Shown in pieces: positions 23,951-32,800 of a DNA stretch of 42,868 bases. Position 1 is the first letter of the stretch; the number at the start of each line of letters is the position of its first letter. The DNA lies in NCBI GenBank assembly GCA_017468385.1, contig JAFUIQ010000031.1, positions 1 to 42,868 of the forward strand. Direction: 5' to 3'. This DNA comes from Clostridia bacterium. Lineage in GTDB: Bacteria; Bacillota; Clostridia; Oscillospirales; CAG-272. Under the pieces are notes generated by a model. The model searched no databases. It was not told the origin of the DNA and was given only the letters and a program-made list of their open reading frames with translations. A program made the position numbers and the translations under genes.

Positions 23951-25477
23951 TTATACCAGAATCGGCTCGCCGCTGCACACGGCATGGGCATCGGCAATCC
24001 CGTTCCGCTCGCACAATGTGCGCTGGCACGCCCGGTACCGCTTGCCTACCTCCCAGATGGGCTCGCCTGCGTCGGGATAGCAGATACGCACCGTGCTGTC
24101 CTCCGTCTGCGTGCCGGCAGATGTATCCAGCGTGACCGTCCGGACGCATCGGATCTTCTCCCGGGAAAGCACCGTCATGCTGAGAGACAGGTCCAGATTG
24201 ACCGCGATCTTATCCCCCTCCGTCCGCGCCGTTCCGTCAATCACGTCGGCGGAGCATCGCCACAGAAGATCCGCGGAGCCGGCGATTGCCATGGCATCCG
24301 TTTCGTAGCGGAACGGCAAAGTGAATTCCTCCGTGATCACGTCGCCCTCCGCGGCGATCAGCACCCGCACGGCGGCGGTGCCATGGAGAATCAGCCGGCC
24401 CTTCCCCTCCGCGCATTCCACATGATCCGGGTTCACCGCCGCGTCCACGCGGAGGATCTTCTCCCCGGGAACGCTCTTGCTCTGGCGGCCGCTCTCCCCG
24501 CTGAAGGACAATGCCCCAACGCCGCATTTCAACAGCCGCAGGCTGTCCCGCTCCGCCATCTCCACGCCGGATGCACAGGATGTGGCATAGGCATCCGCCG
24601 TATAGGCGGTTTCCGCCGCCCGGGCGGATTCTGCCTCCAGATCAAATTCGATCTCCCACGCCGCGGCGGATTCATCGGCAGTGTTGACAGTCACGGCGGC
24701 ACAGCGACCCCAGGCGCGGGCGGCATCTCCCTGGGCAGCATCGGGCACGCTCACCGATTCGCTGAAACGGCCTTTGGCCGATGTGGTAAAAAAGGCGCCG
24801 TCCGGGGACAGGCACAGCAGGCGCACTACCCCATCCCCCTGCACGGATACCGCATCCTGGCCGGGGCGGACTTCTTCCACACGGATCGCGCCGTCACAGG
24901 ATATAATCTTCGTGCCGGGTGCCAGATGCACCGTCCCGCCGACGGTGGAGGTGATCTCCCCCCGGGAGGTACACACATCCGGCGCCGTGTACGTCAGCCG
25001 CTCCAGGGGCCATTCGTCTGTATTCTGCGGCCGTGCGGCAGAATCCTTCACCGTTTCCGTGAGCGGCACGGGTGCGAAGGCGGTGATTTTCGTCTTCATG
25101 CGGCATTTGAGCGTGAGTTTGCGGGGAGCGATGACCCGGCAAGTCACATTCTCCACCGAGGTATCGATCCCCACGGCCGATGCATCGGAGATCACGCTGT
25201 CCCCCAAGGCGGCGGAGGCGGAATACTCGCTGGTCAGAGGCGCGCAATAGATCTCGTCCCCCTCCCCCAGATAGAGAACGGAATAGGCGACGGTGCCGCC
25301 GAACTCCATGGCCGCACCGGTAAGGAACCGGGATTCGGGCAGGGGGGATGCGGTGACGGAGATCACGCGGCGGATGGGGGGCATGTAATCCGGCAGGGAA
25401 AAATCCTCGGCGGATTCGTGGGTAAGCGATGTAAGCCAGGACACCGCCGTCAGGGAGCGTTCGTTATTCATATCCAT
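23951..25477 (-). CDS. sipL: SPOCS (DUF3794) and LysM-like spore morphogenesis protein, SipL-like
   Basis: A 508-residue protein without a signal peptide, fitting a mother-cell cytoplasmic protein. Most of it is beta-rich with SPOCS/DUF3794-type features in the second half (for example EEFTLPFRYETDA and VNLDLSLSMTVLSREKIRCV). The C-terminal ~45 residues look like a LysM domain (AGEPIWEVGKRY, ending GEPILV). This architecture and length match SipL of Clostridioides difficile, which binds the spore ATPase SpoIVA through its LysM domain during coat assembly. A sigma-E-like promoter lies 26 bases upstream, which independently supports a sporulation role. GAAAGGATGA precedes the ATG. Sequence identity to SipL cannot be measured here, so the symbol is tentative. 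Confidence 0.75.
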   Translation of the reverse strand: MDMNNERSLTAVSWLTSLTHESAEDFSLPDYMPPIRRVISVTASPLPESRFLTGAAMEFGGTVAYSVLYLGEGDEIYCAPLTSEYSASAALGDSVISDASAVGIDTSVENVTCRVIAPRKLTLKCRMKTKITAFAPVPLTETVKDSAARPQNTDEWPLERLTYTAPDVCTSRGEITSTVGGTVHLAPGTKIISCDGAIRVEEVRPGQDAVSVQGDGVVRLLCLSPDGAFFTTSAKGRFSESVSVPDAAQGDAARAWGRCAAVTVNTADESAAAWEIEFDLEAESARAAETAYTADAYATSCASGVEMAERDSLRLLKCGVGALSFSGESGRQSKSVPGEKILRVDAAVNPDHVECAEGKGRLILHGTAAVRVLIAAEGDVITEEFTLPFRYETDAMAIAGSADLLWRCSADVIDGTARTEGDKIAVNLDLSLSMTVLSREKIRCVRTVTLDTSAGTQTEDSTVRICYPDAGEPIWEVGKRYRACQRTLCERNGIADAHAVCSGEPILV

Positions 25478-25509
25478 AGTTCATCCTTTCGGGGCATGAT
25501 TTTTACTAC

Positions 25510-25538
25510 AAGATATGATGGGGTGGACGAGAATATGC
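25510..25538 (-). promoter_or_regulatory. Predicted sigma-E sporulation promoter for the sipL-like gene
   Basis: On the minus strand: GCATATT (25532-25538), 14-bp spacer, CATATCTT (25510-25517). The -35 fits the consensus KMATATT fully, and the -10 keeps CATA and the final T. The start codon lies about 26 bases after the predicted transcription start. No sigma-A pair is evident in the same gap. Confidence 0.65.
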
Positions 25539-25544
25539 AAAAGA

Positions 25545-25572
25545 AAAAGGCACCCGAAGGTGCCTTTTTTTG
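25545..25572 (-). terminator. Terminator of the SLH protein gene
   Basis: A 10-bp stem (aaaaggcacc with ggtgcctttt) around a cgaa tetraloop, with A/T runs on both sides. Confidence 0.9.
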
Positions 25573-25581
25573 CGGGGTTAA

Positions 25582-28500
25582 TTATTTGTAGAGCTCCAGC
25601 TCATAGATGAACTGGTACTGACCGTTTCCGGAGTAACCGAAAGCGTTGAAATCAGTAGGAGCAACTGCTACATACTTAGCGCCGGTAACACCGGTCAGCT
25701 CGATCTCAACCAGCCAGTAAGCGTTGCCATTCTCGTGAATGTGCTTAACCCACTTGCCATTTGCGTACAGGTCCTTAACGGATGCTGCAACAGTCCAGTT
25801 CTCGCCGTCAGCGGAAACCAGAACGTCCAGATCATCGAACAGGGACTTGTAACCCTGGTAGTCGTCAGCAGCGAACAGACGGAGAACCTTCAGATCGGAA
25901 GCAGATGCAACCTTGGTGATGAATGCACCAAAGTATGCAGCCTCGTTACCGCTGTTCTTGGTGTTCTTCAGCTGAGCGTCGTACTTGGTAGCGAAAGAAT
26001 GATACTTCAGAACAGAACCGTTCTTCTGCCAGCCCTGAGGAGCGGTGTCACCATCATACATGAAGGTGGAGTGGTCGAAGGAGGTTCCGTAGACGTGAGG
26101 ATAGAAGTTCAGCATGCCGGGGTTATCGCCGGACAGCTGATCTGCAGCCAGATCCAGGTCATCAGCGATTGCCAGACCGGTCAGCTTGGTCAGCTTGGTA
26201 GCGGTGATAACGGGAGCTGCAGTGTAGGTAGCATCAGCAACCTTGAAGGACAGACCGTCGATGGTAACAACCAGATCGGTGTACTCACCCTCGATCTGAA
26301 CGTCGGTTACGTCCAGAGCGCTATCGAACTTAACGGTAACAACAGTCTCGTTCTTCAGAACGTTGGATGCATGAACAACTTCAGCAGCAACGCCTGCAAC
26401 GGTAGCCTCAGTGGTGGTCTCGGTAGCCAGAACTACGGGAGCGAAGCTATCGAAGAATACCATAGCGGACATGTTAGCGTAGTCATACATTACGTATGCA
26501 ACTACAGCAGTGGTGTCGGTACCAATGGTTCTCTCGGTGAACGCATTGTCAGCGTAACCCTTCCAGGTAGCACGCTTGCCGGTCTCAGTGCGGTCAACGA
26601 AGGTAACGTTAGCCATCAGTTCCTTCTCGATAGCGGCGTAAACGTCGGTAGCGGTAGGATCATTGGTGAAGTCACGATCGTAGATTACTTCGTACATGTT
26701 CTGAGCCATAGCCTGTCTCAGAGCGGTGTAGGAAGCGAAGTGGCCGGTAACACCAGCGGGAATTGCGGGATGAGTGTAGTCGAGTTCTTCGGGCAGACCT
26801 GCGCCTACTACGTAAGCGGTGTAAGCCTTGCCGTTGTACTTACCGGTTGCAAACTCAGTGGAAGCAACTTCCTTCATGGAGTAGGTGTCCATGGTCTTCA
26901 GAACCTTATTGGTTGCCTGATAGATAGCACCCTCTACCATGGGAACGTAAGTGCCGTTGAACTTGTCGTAAGCCAGAGCGGAGTCATAGGTTACGAACTC
27001 GATAGCGCCAGTTCTCAGGTTGGTCATGAAGTGACCGTATACGAACTGACCGAAGAAGTTCTGGTTGTAGTACTTGTCTACTTCCTTGTTGTACAGCCAG
27101 TAATCAACGCCTTCAGTTACATTGCCGAGGATCGGACCAAGGTTGGTGTTCAGATCAGCAATTGCAACGAACTGGTTGTTCTTAGCCTTGTAGAAGTCAA
27201 GACCCATCAGCTCAACAGTGGACAGCTTGCCCTGGAACATATGAATCTTGTCACCCTGCAGGATGATCCACAGATCCTTGTCGCTGGTAGCAACGCGGTT
27301 AGCGCCGTCGAATTCGCCATCCTTGTCAACGCCGAGGATGTAGCCGAAGTTGTTTACGTATACGTTCTTATCCTTTGCATAGGGCTCGCCAGCCTCGATG
27401 AGGTTGTAGCTGCCGTCTTCTGCAACGTAGCGAACCTTGTAAACCTTCTTCAGTTCTACGGGCAGGGGATAATCCTTAACGGTCAGACCGAGGTCAGCCA
27501 TCTGCTTCAGCAGAGTGAAGAGCTCGTAGTCGAAGCCGCCCAGGTTCCAGCCGTTCAGCTCGCTGATGGTGATCTCAGCATAGCCGCCTGCAACGGTGGA
27601 GTAAGCCATAGCCTTCAGACCGTCCTCAGTGAAGTCGGTGAAGGAGTCGAGGATTACGTAGTTGTCTGCATCGGAAACCTCTGCAACGAAGATGATGTTG
27701 CCGTTCAGAACGTACATGGTTACGTACTTGTTCCAGAAGTTGCGCAGGTAGTTAGCAGTAGCGGATGCGCATGCAGCCTGCTGCTTGCCAAACTGTGCGG
27801 GAACGTAAGCGGTGGTGTTAACAACGCCGAAGTAACCGAAGGGCAGGGTCTCATAGTTGGAACCGAAGATTACGCTGTTAGTAGTAGCATCGTAACCGCG
27901 GAGGTATGCATTGAATACGTAGGTGTTGTCGTTCTCGTCAGCCTTAGCGCCGCCAACAACTTCAACGATCTCGAGCTCGCGGCCGCCAGCAACGCCGTCA
28001 GCCATGTAAGCTACGAAGAAGTCGCCAACAGCAACCTTGTTCAGAGCAAGGCCGGTGAAGCGCCAGTCTGCGATGGTGCAGTCGATCTTTTCGGAAGCAA
28101 CAGCATCAATGCCGTTTACAGGAGCAGTGTAGCTAACTACAGAGAAGGTCTTGTCGGCCTTTGCAGTCAGTCTGAACAGCTCATACTGACGAACGGTTAC
28201 GCGATCGTAGTCGCCGTCGCCGTCGATGTCAGAAGCGATTGCCTTGTAGTAATCGTAAGGAACACCGTAATCCTTGTTGATCTTGGTGTTGATGTAAGCG
28301 TCTGCGCCGATGTTGGAGAAGCCTTCAACGGTAGGAGTTACCAGCTCGAGGAGAGCGAGAACTTCTTCGTCAGACATCTTGGTGTAGGTGGTCTTGCCGG
28401 CCTCATCAGTGCCTACGAGGAACCACATATCAACCAGTGCGCTGTAGAGAGCGTAGGGGGTGAAGGGGTTATCTACGGAGTAGATGTTGCCGTTAGCAGC

Positions 28501-29580
28501 CAGAACGTACTTGCTGGAAGCGAGGCCAGCCTTAACTGCGCCGAATGCCTTAAATACCTTGATCTCACGGATGCCGGAGAGGGTACCCTGGTTGTTGGTG
28601 ATGTTGGTGTAGTCTACACCTACGGGAAGAATGGTGTACTGAGTCTTGCCCAGCTTGATCTTACCGTCAGCAACGGTAACGTCCTTCTTCTCGGTGGTGT
28701 TCTCGAATACCTCAGACAGGCTCTCGCATGCGAGGAACTCAGAGAAGTTGTTCTTGTGGGTCAGCTTCAGGGTAGTACCCAGAAGAGCGTTTGCCTGAGC
28801 AACGTTCTTAACGCCGATAGCCTTGAAGGGTGCGTAGTACTCGGTACCCATGGGCTCGCCGTCAACGTCAACAGCTGCAACGCGAACCATGCCAGCCTTG
28901 ATGGACTTGGAAGCGTCTGCGCCGTAAACAGCCTGCTCAGTAGCGGTAACCATAACGATGGTCTCAGCTACGCCGAATGCGGTCTCAGCAAGGGTTGCGC
29001 CTGCGATCTCTGCGTTCAGAGCGTTGTACAGGAGCTGTGCGATAACTTCGCGCTTAACTTCAACAGTGTAGGTAACACCGGTGATGCCGTCAAGAACGCC
29101 AAGCTCGCGAGCCTTGTTGATGTAGCTCCAGGGATATCCGCTTGCGGGATAGTTGAAGCCCAGAGCACGTACGATCATAACGATCGCATCGCGGTAGGTT
29201 ACGTTATCGAAGGGAGCGAATTCGCCGCCGCCGATACCGTTAACGATTCCCTGCTGTGCTGCGTAGGATACGCCGCCCAGACCTTCAGCATCGAGAGCAT
29301 CGATGTCGGTGAAGCCGGAATCGTTCACTTCAGTCTCCCAGTATGCCTTGTCGACACGACCGGTAGACATACGAGCAGTGAACAGCGCCATCTGATAGCG
29401 CAGAACCTGATCGTCGGAGCCATCTTCGCCGTCACCATAGCCCTTCCACAGGCCGATGGCTGCCAGATAATCGATGGCTGCCTGGTAGTCAGACTCGCTT
29501 TCGGTCTCTGCTGCGAATACAGCAGGAACCATGCTGATGATCATCAGCATAGCGAGCACCAGAGAAAGAATCTTTTTCAT
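25582..29580 (-). CDS. Giant S-layer-homology surface protein with a discoidin-like C-terminus
   Basis: A 1332-residue secreted protein. A signal peptide (about 1-23, MISMVPAVFAAE) is followed by three SLH modules (about 30-75, 85-140 and 145-195; for example EFAPFDNVTYRDAIVMIVRALGF), which bind secondary wall polymers and hold the protein on the cell surface. The long middle part (about 200-1140) is beta-rich, aromatic and acidic; I do not recognise a domain in it. The last ~180 residues resemble an F5/8-type discoidin domain (DLDVLVSADGENWTVAAS, GAKYVAVAPTDF), a carbohydrate- or surface-binding fold. The codon use looks like that of a highly expressed gene. AGGAGATC precedes the ATG. It could be an S-layer protein or an adhesin. 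The opposite strand also has a long open frame, a by-product of the codon bias. Confidence 0.88.
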   Translation of the reverse strand: MKKILSLVLAMLMIISMVPAVFAAETESESDYQAAIDYLAAIGLWKGYGDGEDGSDDQVLRYQMALFTARMSTGRVDKAYWETEVNDSGFTDIDALDAEGLGGVSYAAQQGIVNGIGGGEFAPFDNVTYRDAIVMIVRALGFNYPASGYPWSYINKARELGVLDGITGVTYTVEVKREVIAQLLYNALNAEIAGATLAETAFGVAETIVMVTATEQAVYGADASKSIKAGMVRVAAVDVDGEPMGTEYYAPFKAIGVKNVAQANALLGTTLKLTHKNNFSEFLACESLSEVFENTTEKKDVTVADGKIKLGKTQYTILPVGVDYTNITNNQGTLSGIREIKVFKAFGAVKAGLASSKYVLAANGNIYSVDNPFTPYALYSALVDMWFLVGTDEAGKTTYTKMSDEEVLALLELVTPTVEGFSNIGADAYINTKINKDYGVPYDYYKAIASDIDGDGDYDRVTVRQYELFRLTAKADKTFSVVSYTAPVNGIDAVASEKIDCTIADWRFTGLALNKVAVGDFFVAYMADGVAGGRELEIVEVVGGAKADENDNTYVFNAYLRGYDATTNSVIFGSNYETLPFGYFGVVNTTAYVPAQFGKQQAACASATANYLRNFWNKYVTMYVLNGNIIFVAEVSDADNYVILDSFTDFTEDGLKAMAYSTVAGGYAEITISELNGWNLGGFDYELFTLLKQMADLGLTVKDYPLPVELKKVYKVRYVAEDGSYNLIEAGEPYAKDKNVYVNNFGYILGVDKDGEFDGANRVATSDKDLWIILQGDKIHMFQGKLSTVELMGLDFYKAKNNQFVAIADLNTNLGPILGNVTEGVDYWLYNKEVDKYYNQNFFGQFVYGHFMTNLRTGAIEFVTYDSALAYDKFNGTYVPMVEGAIYQATNKVLKTMDTYSMKEVASTEFATGKYNGKAYTAYVVGAGLPEELDYTHPAIPAGVTGHFASYTALRQAMAQNMYEVIYDRDFTNDPTATDVYAAIEKELMANVTFVDRTETGKRATWKGYADNAFTERTIGTDTTAVVAYVMYDYANMSAMVFFDSFAPVVLATETTTEATVAGVAAEVVHASNVLKNETVVTVKFDSALDVTDVQIEGEYTDLVVTIDGLSFKVADATYTAAPVITATKLTKLTGLAIADDLDLAADQLSGDNPGMLNFYPHVYGTSFDHSTFMYDGDTAPQGWQKNGSVLKYHSFATKYDAQLKNTKNSGNEAAYFGAFITKVASASDLKVLRLFAADDYQGYKSLFDDLDVLVSADGENWTVAASVKDLYANGKWVKHIHENGNAYWLVEIELTGVTGAKYVAVAPTDFNAFGYSGNGQYQFIYELELYK

Positions 29581-29650
29581 CTTTTTCTGATCTCCTTATA
29601 AAAAATATTTTTTATACAGGAAATGCCGAGAGGTATTCCCTGCGGATACT

Positions 29651-29679
29651 ATCATACCCTATGGAAGAAATTTTTGCAA
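29651..29679 (-). promoter_or_regulatory. Sigma-A-like promoter of the SLH protein gene
   Basis: On the minus strand: TTGCAA (29674-29679), 17-bp spacer, TATGAT (29651-29656), giving a leader of about 65 bases. Each hexamer departs from consensus at one or two positions. Confidence 0.65.
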
Positions 29680-29702
29680 GTAGGTTGGCCGAGATGTAAT
29701 GT

Positions 29703-29737
29703 GTTTGTAATATTAAACTGCATTTAATATTACAAAC
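29703..29737. promoter_or_regulatory. 15-bp perfect palindrome upstream of the SLH gene promoter
   Basis: GTTTGTAATATTAAA and its exact reverse complement flank a five-base centre. It lies about 24 bp upstream of the -35, a position fitting an activator site. It could also be a weak hairpin, but it has no GC-rich stem or T tail, so a terminator is unlikely. Confidence 0.5.
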
Positions 29738-29793
29738 GGGTAATTTTTGGCCATTTATGTTACAAAACCCGTCTTAGGCAGCCGCCAAACGAA

Positions 29794-29823
29794 ATATCCG
29801 CCGGCAAAGCGGCGGATATCCGG
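29794..29823 (-). terminator. Probable terminator of the macroglobulin-like gene
   Basis: A 10-bp stem (atatccgccg with cggcggatat) and a six-base loop lie just past the stop codon. The following bases on the minus strand (ttcgttt) are only moderately T-rich. Confidence 0.65.
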
Positions 29824-29842
29824 TATTATATATTATATATAA

Positions 29843-32800
29843 TTATTTGAAGGAAATCTTTGCGCGATCGCTGGCGGCCACCGTATTCGATGCCCGATCG
29901 ATCACAAACGCGCTCTCCACCACAAACGTGCCCTTCGTATAGGCGCGGATCACATAGCTGTAGGTGGCGGAGAAGGATTTCTCCCGCCGCCCGGCGGTGG
30001 TGGGCGTGCCGTAATTGCCCACGTACAGGTATCCCTCCATCTGGCCGGCGTTTTCATACATCCAGCCGTGGGTATGCGTATCGCTTCCCGTGAAGGAGCT
30101 GTTCTCCAGCCGCACGAAGGATGCGCCGCTGGGGATCGGATCCGTGATGGATGCGTAGTAGGAATCCCGGTCGGTTGTGCCGCGAACGGTGACCGTCACC
30201 CGATAGAAATCCGTTTTTCCGGAAACTGGCGTGACGTTTTTCTCCACCGTCACGTTCTCCGCTATCCGGGCGGATGCCTCCGCGGGGGCTCCCCAATACA
30301 TGGCGCGGACCGCCACGCCCTCCGTCACTTCCGTGATGCGGAAATCGGCGTAATTGTCCCGGTGCAGCGTGACCGATGCCGCCCGGCGGCCACTCAGCTC
30401 CACGGTATGGGACTCGCCGTCCAGCAGGTACGTAACCGTCTGGGGGACGTAAGAATCCGGCGCATAGGCGCAGGCGAAGACCGCGGATTCCAGCGCATAC
30501 ATTTCATACGCAGAGGTGCGGCGGCTGAGGTATTCCATGAGGATCTCCGCCTCCGCGGGCTGGGTCAGGGACGCGCACAGCAGGGCCGCGTAGGTGATCT
30601 CCAGCGCATCCTCCAGGGTGTCGCCGGCAAAATACACTTCCCCGTCCTCCTCGGTGCGCAGGACGGCAGCCACATCCGCGTACAGCGACAATGCGTTTTC
30701 CCGATCGCCGATGGCGGCAAAGGCAGTTGCCAAATACAGCCGCGCTACGGCGTCCGCGTCCTTCATCTCGTCCAGATGATCCCGTGCGTAGTACAGATCG
30801 CCCAGCACCGGCTGATCCAGCGCGGCCAGGCCCATAAGTGATGCGGCCAGGCTCCGGGCATCCTGGGCGGACAGCACCGACTGCGACAGGTAGGCCGCCA
30901 GGCTTTCCTTGGCGGAATGGGACAGCTGATGGGACAGAAGCAAGCAGATCTTCGCCGTCATGACGGGGTCCTCCTCCGCGTAGGAGTAGATCCGGTAGCC
31001 GCCATTCACCCCATTCATCTCCGCAAGAAGAGTATCGATCTCATCCGCGTACAGCTGGGATGCGCCGTACAGCTTCTCACACACCAGCAGCGCCGCCAGA
31101 TAAGCCGCCTTGGAATCGGTGCGGCCGTTGCGGCCGGAGAGAATCCGATCCACCGCACCGCCCACCAGGGTATGGGAGGTGTCCACAAAGGTGAGAGTCA
31201 GAGGATACAGGGAGGGGTTCAGCGTCATGGCTTCGGCCGGCGGGATCAGCTTATTGACCCGGAGAAGCACAGCAGAATCCACCACGGTGAATGTCTGCCG
31301 GAGGGCATCCGCATACTCGCCCGCGCGGGCGGTGACGGTTACGGCATATTCGCCTGCGGGAACAACTCCGAAATTGAAGGGGACGGAGGCGAACTTGACG
31401 CCCTTGCCCCGCTCAGTGCCGATGACCCGCCCGGCGGCATCCGTCAGTTCCGCGGTAAATTCGGCATTTGCAAAATCTCCCACGCCGCTGACCTTGGCGT
31501 TCATGGCGATATCATCGCCTGCGATATATACCTTTTCCGCCGTGGTATTGATGAAGAACGGCAGGGTGACCACCACTGCGTCCCGGGACGCGCCCATCAT
31601 CACATCCACGGGAGAGATGTTGTCCCCCTCCCTCTCGGAGGCGATGGCGCTGAGGCGCCAGGTGGTAATATTATCCGGCAGTTTGGCGGCGATAACGGCA
31701 CGGCCGTTTTCGTCAGTACGCACCGTATCGAACAAGGGATTATCCGCGAAGACGGAACGGACATAGGTGTCTGATCCGACCGATTCGTTTTCCGCCGGGG
31801 CTTCCGCGGAGGGAGCCGCCGTGGCAACCATGTCCTTGGATTCCGTAGTATAGAGATACCTGAAATGGGTTCCGCCGTCGAACACGGAATACCGCTTATT
31901 GATTCCGTGACGGATCGTGCGGAAGCGGATCAGGCTGTGGAGGGGCGTGCTTGCCTCCAGCGTCTGATTCTGCATGGCGAAGCAGGCCTCATCCACCACG
32001 CTGAGGAGCACCTCCGCCCCCGGCACGGGATGGCCGTCGGGATCGGTGACCGTCACGGTCACATCTACCGTCTCGCCGGGCAGGGCTTTATGGACGGCGG
32101 TATCCACCGTCACGGTGAGCTGATTCAGCCGCTCGAAGTCGTACATCATATCGCCCGTCAGGGCGGCCACGTCCGTTCGGCCGTCGCTGACCACTGCGGC
32201 GATCCGCGTATAGGGGATCCGATCTCCCGCAAAGGAAACGGAGGTGGCATTGTCCTCCGCCACGCGGACATCGGCAATGCCGTCGGGAGTCATGACCACA
32301 AACAGGGTGCGGTACTTATCGGCCAGAACCTCTCCATTGTTATACACCGCGAACCGGGCAGTTTCATTCGGAACATATGCGCCCGATGGGTCTGTGGTCA
32401 CGGTGCCATCCTCCCGGATGGTGCGCAGCTCGTACCGATCCCCGTCGGCCGGGGAATTTTCGTATTCATAATAGGTGGCGGCGGCGTACTGCTTGAAGGT
32501 GCGAACGCCGTCGTTGTAGGTGATCTCGTACTGGTAATGGGAGCCCGCGATGGGATTCTCCACATAAGGCAGGACGATCACCCCATCCGCAAAGGCTTCC
32601 GTGAAGGTGCGGAGCACTTCTTCCCGGGATTCGTAGCGGTAGGTGGTCTTATTCTGCTTGGTGATGGGATCGTAATAGGTTCCTCCCGGCACCTGCACCG
32701 ACCAGCGGCGGCGGAGCGTCACGGAAACGCGGCCCTCGGCGGGATCACCCTTCAGCTGTTCCCGCACGGTATAGTAGGACGCCATATCCGTCAGGGCCGT

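Noticed and set aside
25735-29601. Very long open frame (about 1288 codons) antisense to the SLH gene; similar ones lie opposite the macroglobulin-like, solute-binding and DUF5696-like genes
   Set aside because: They lack RBS, promoter and recognisable domains, and are explained by strong codon bias of the sense genes that leaves few stops on the other strand.
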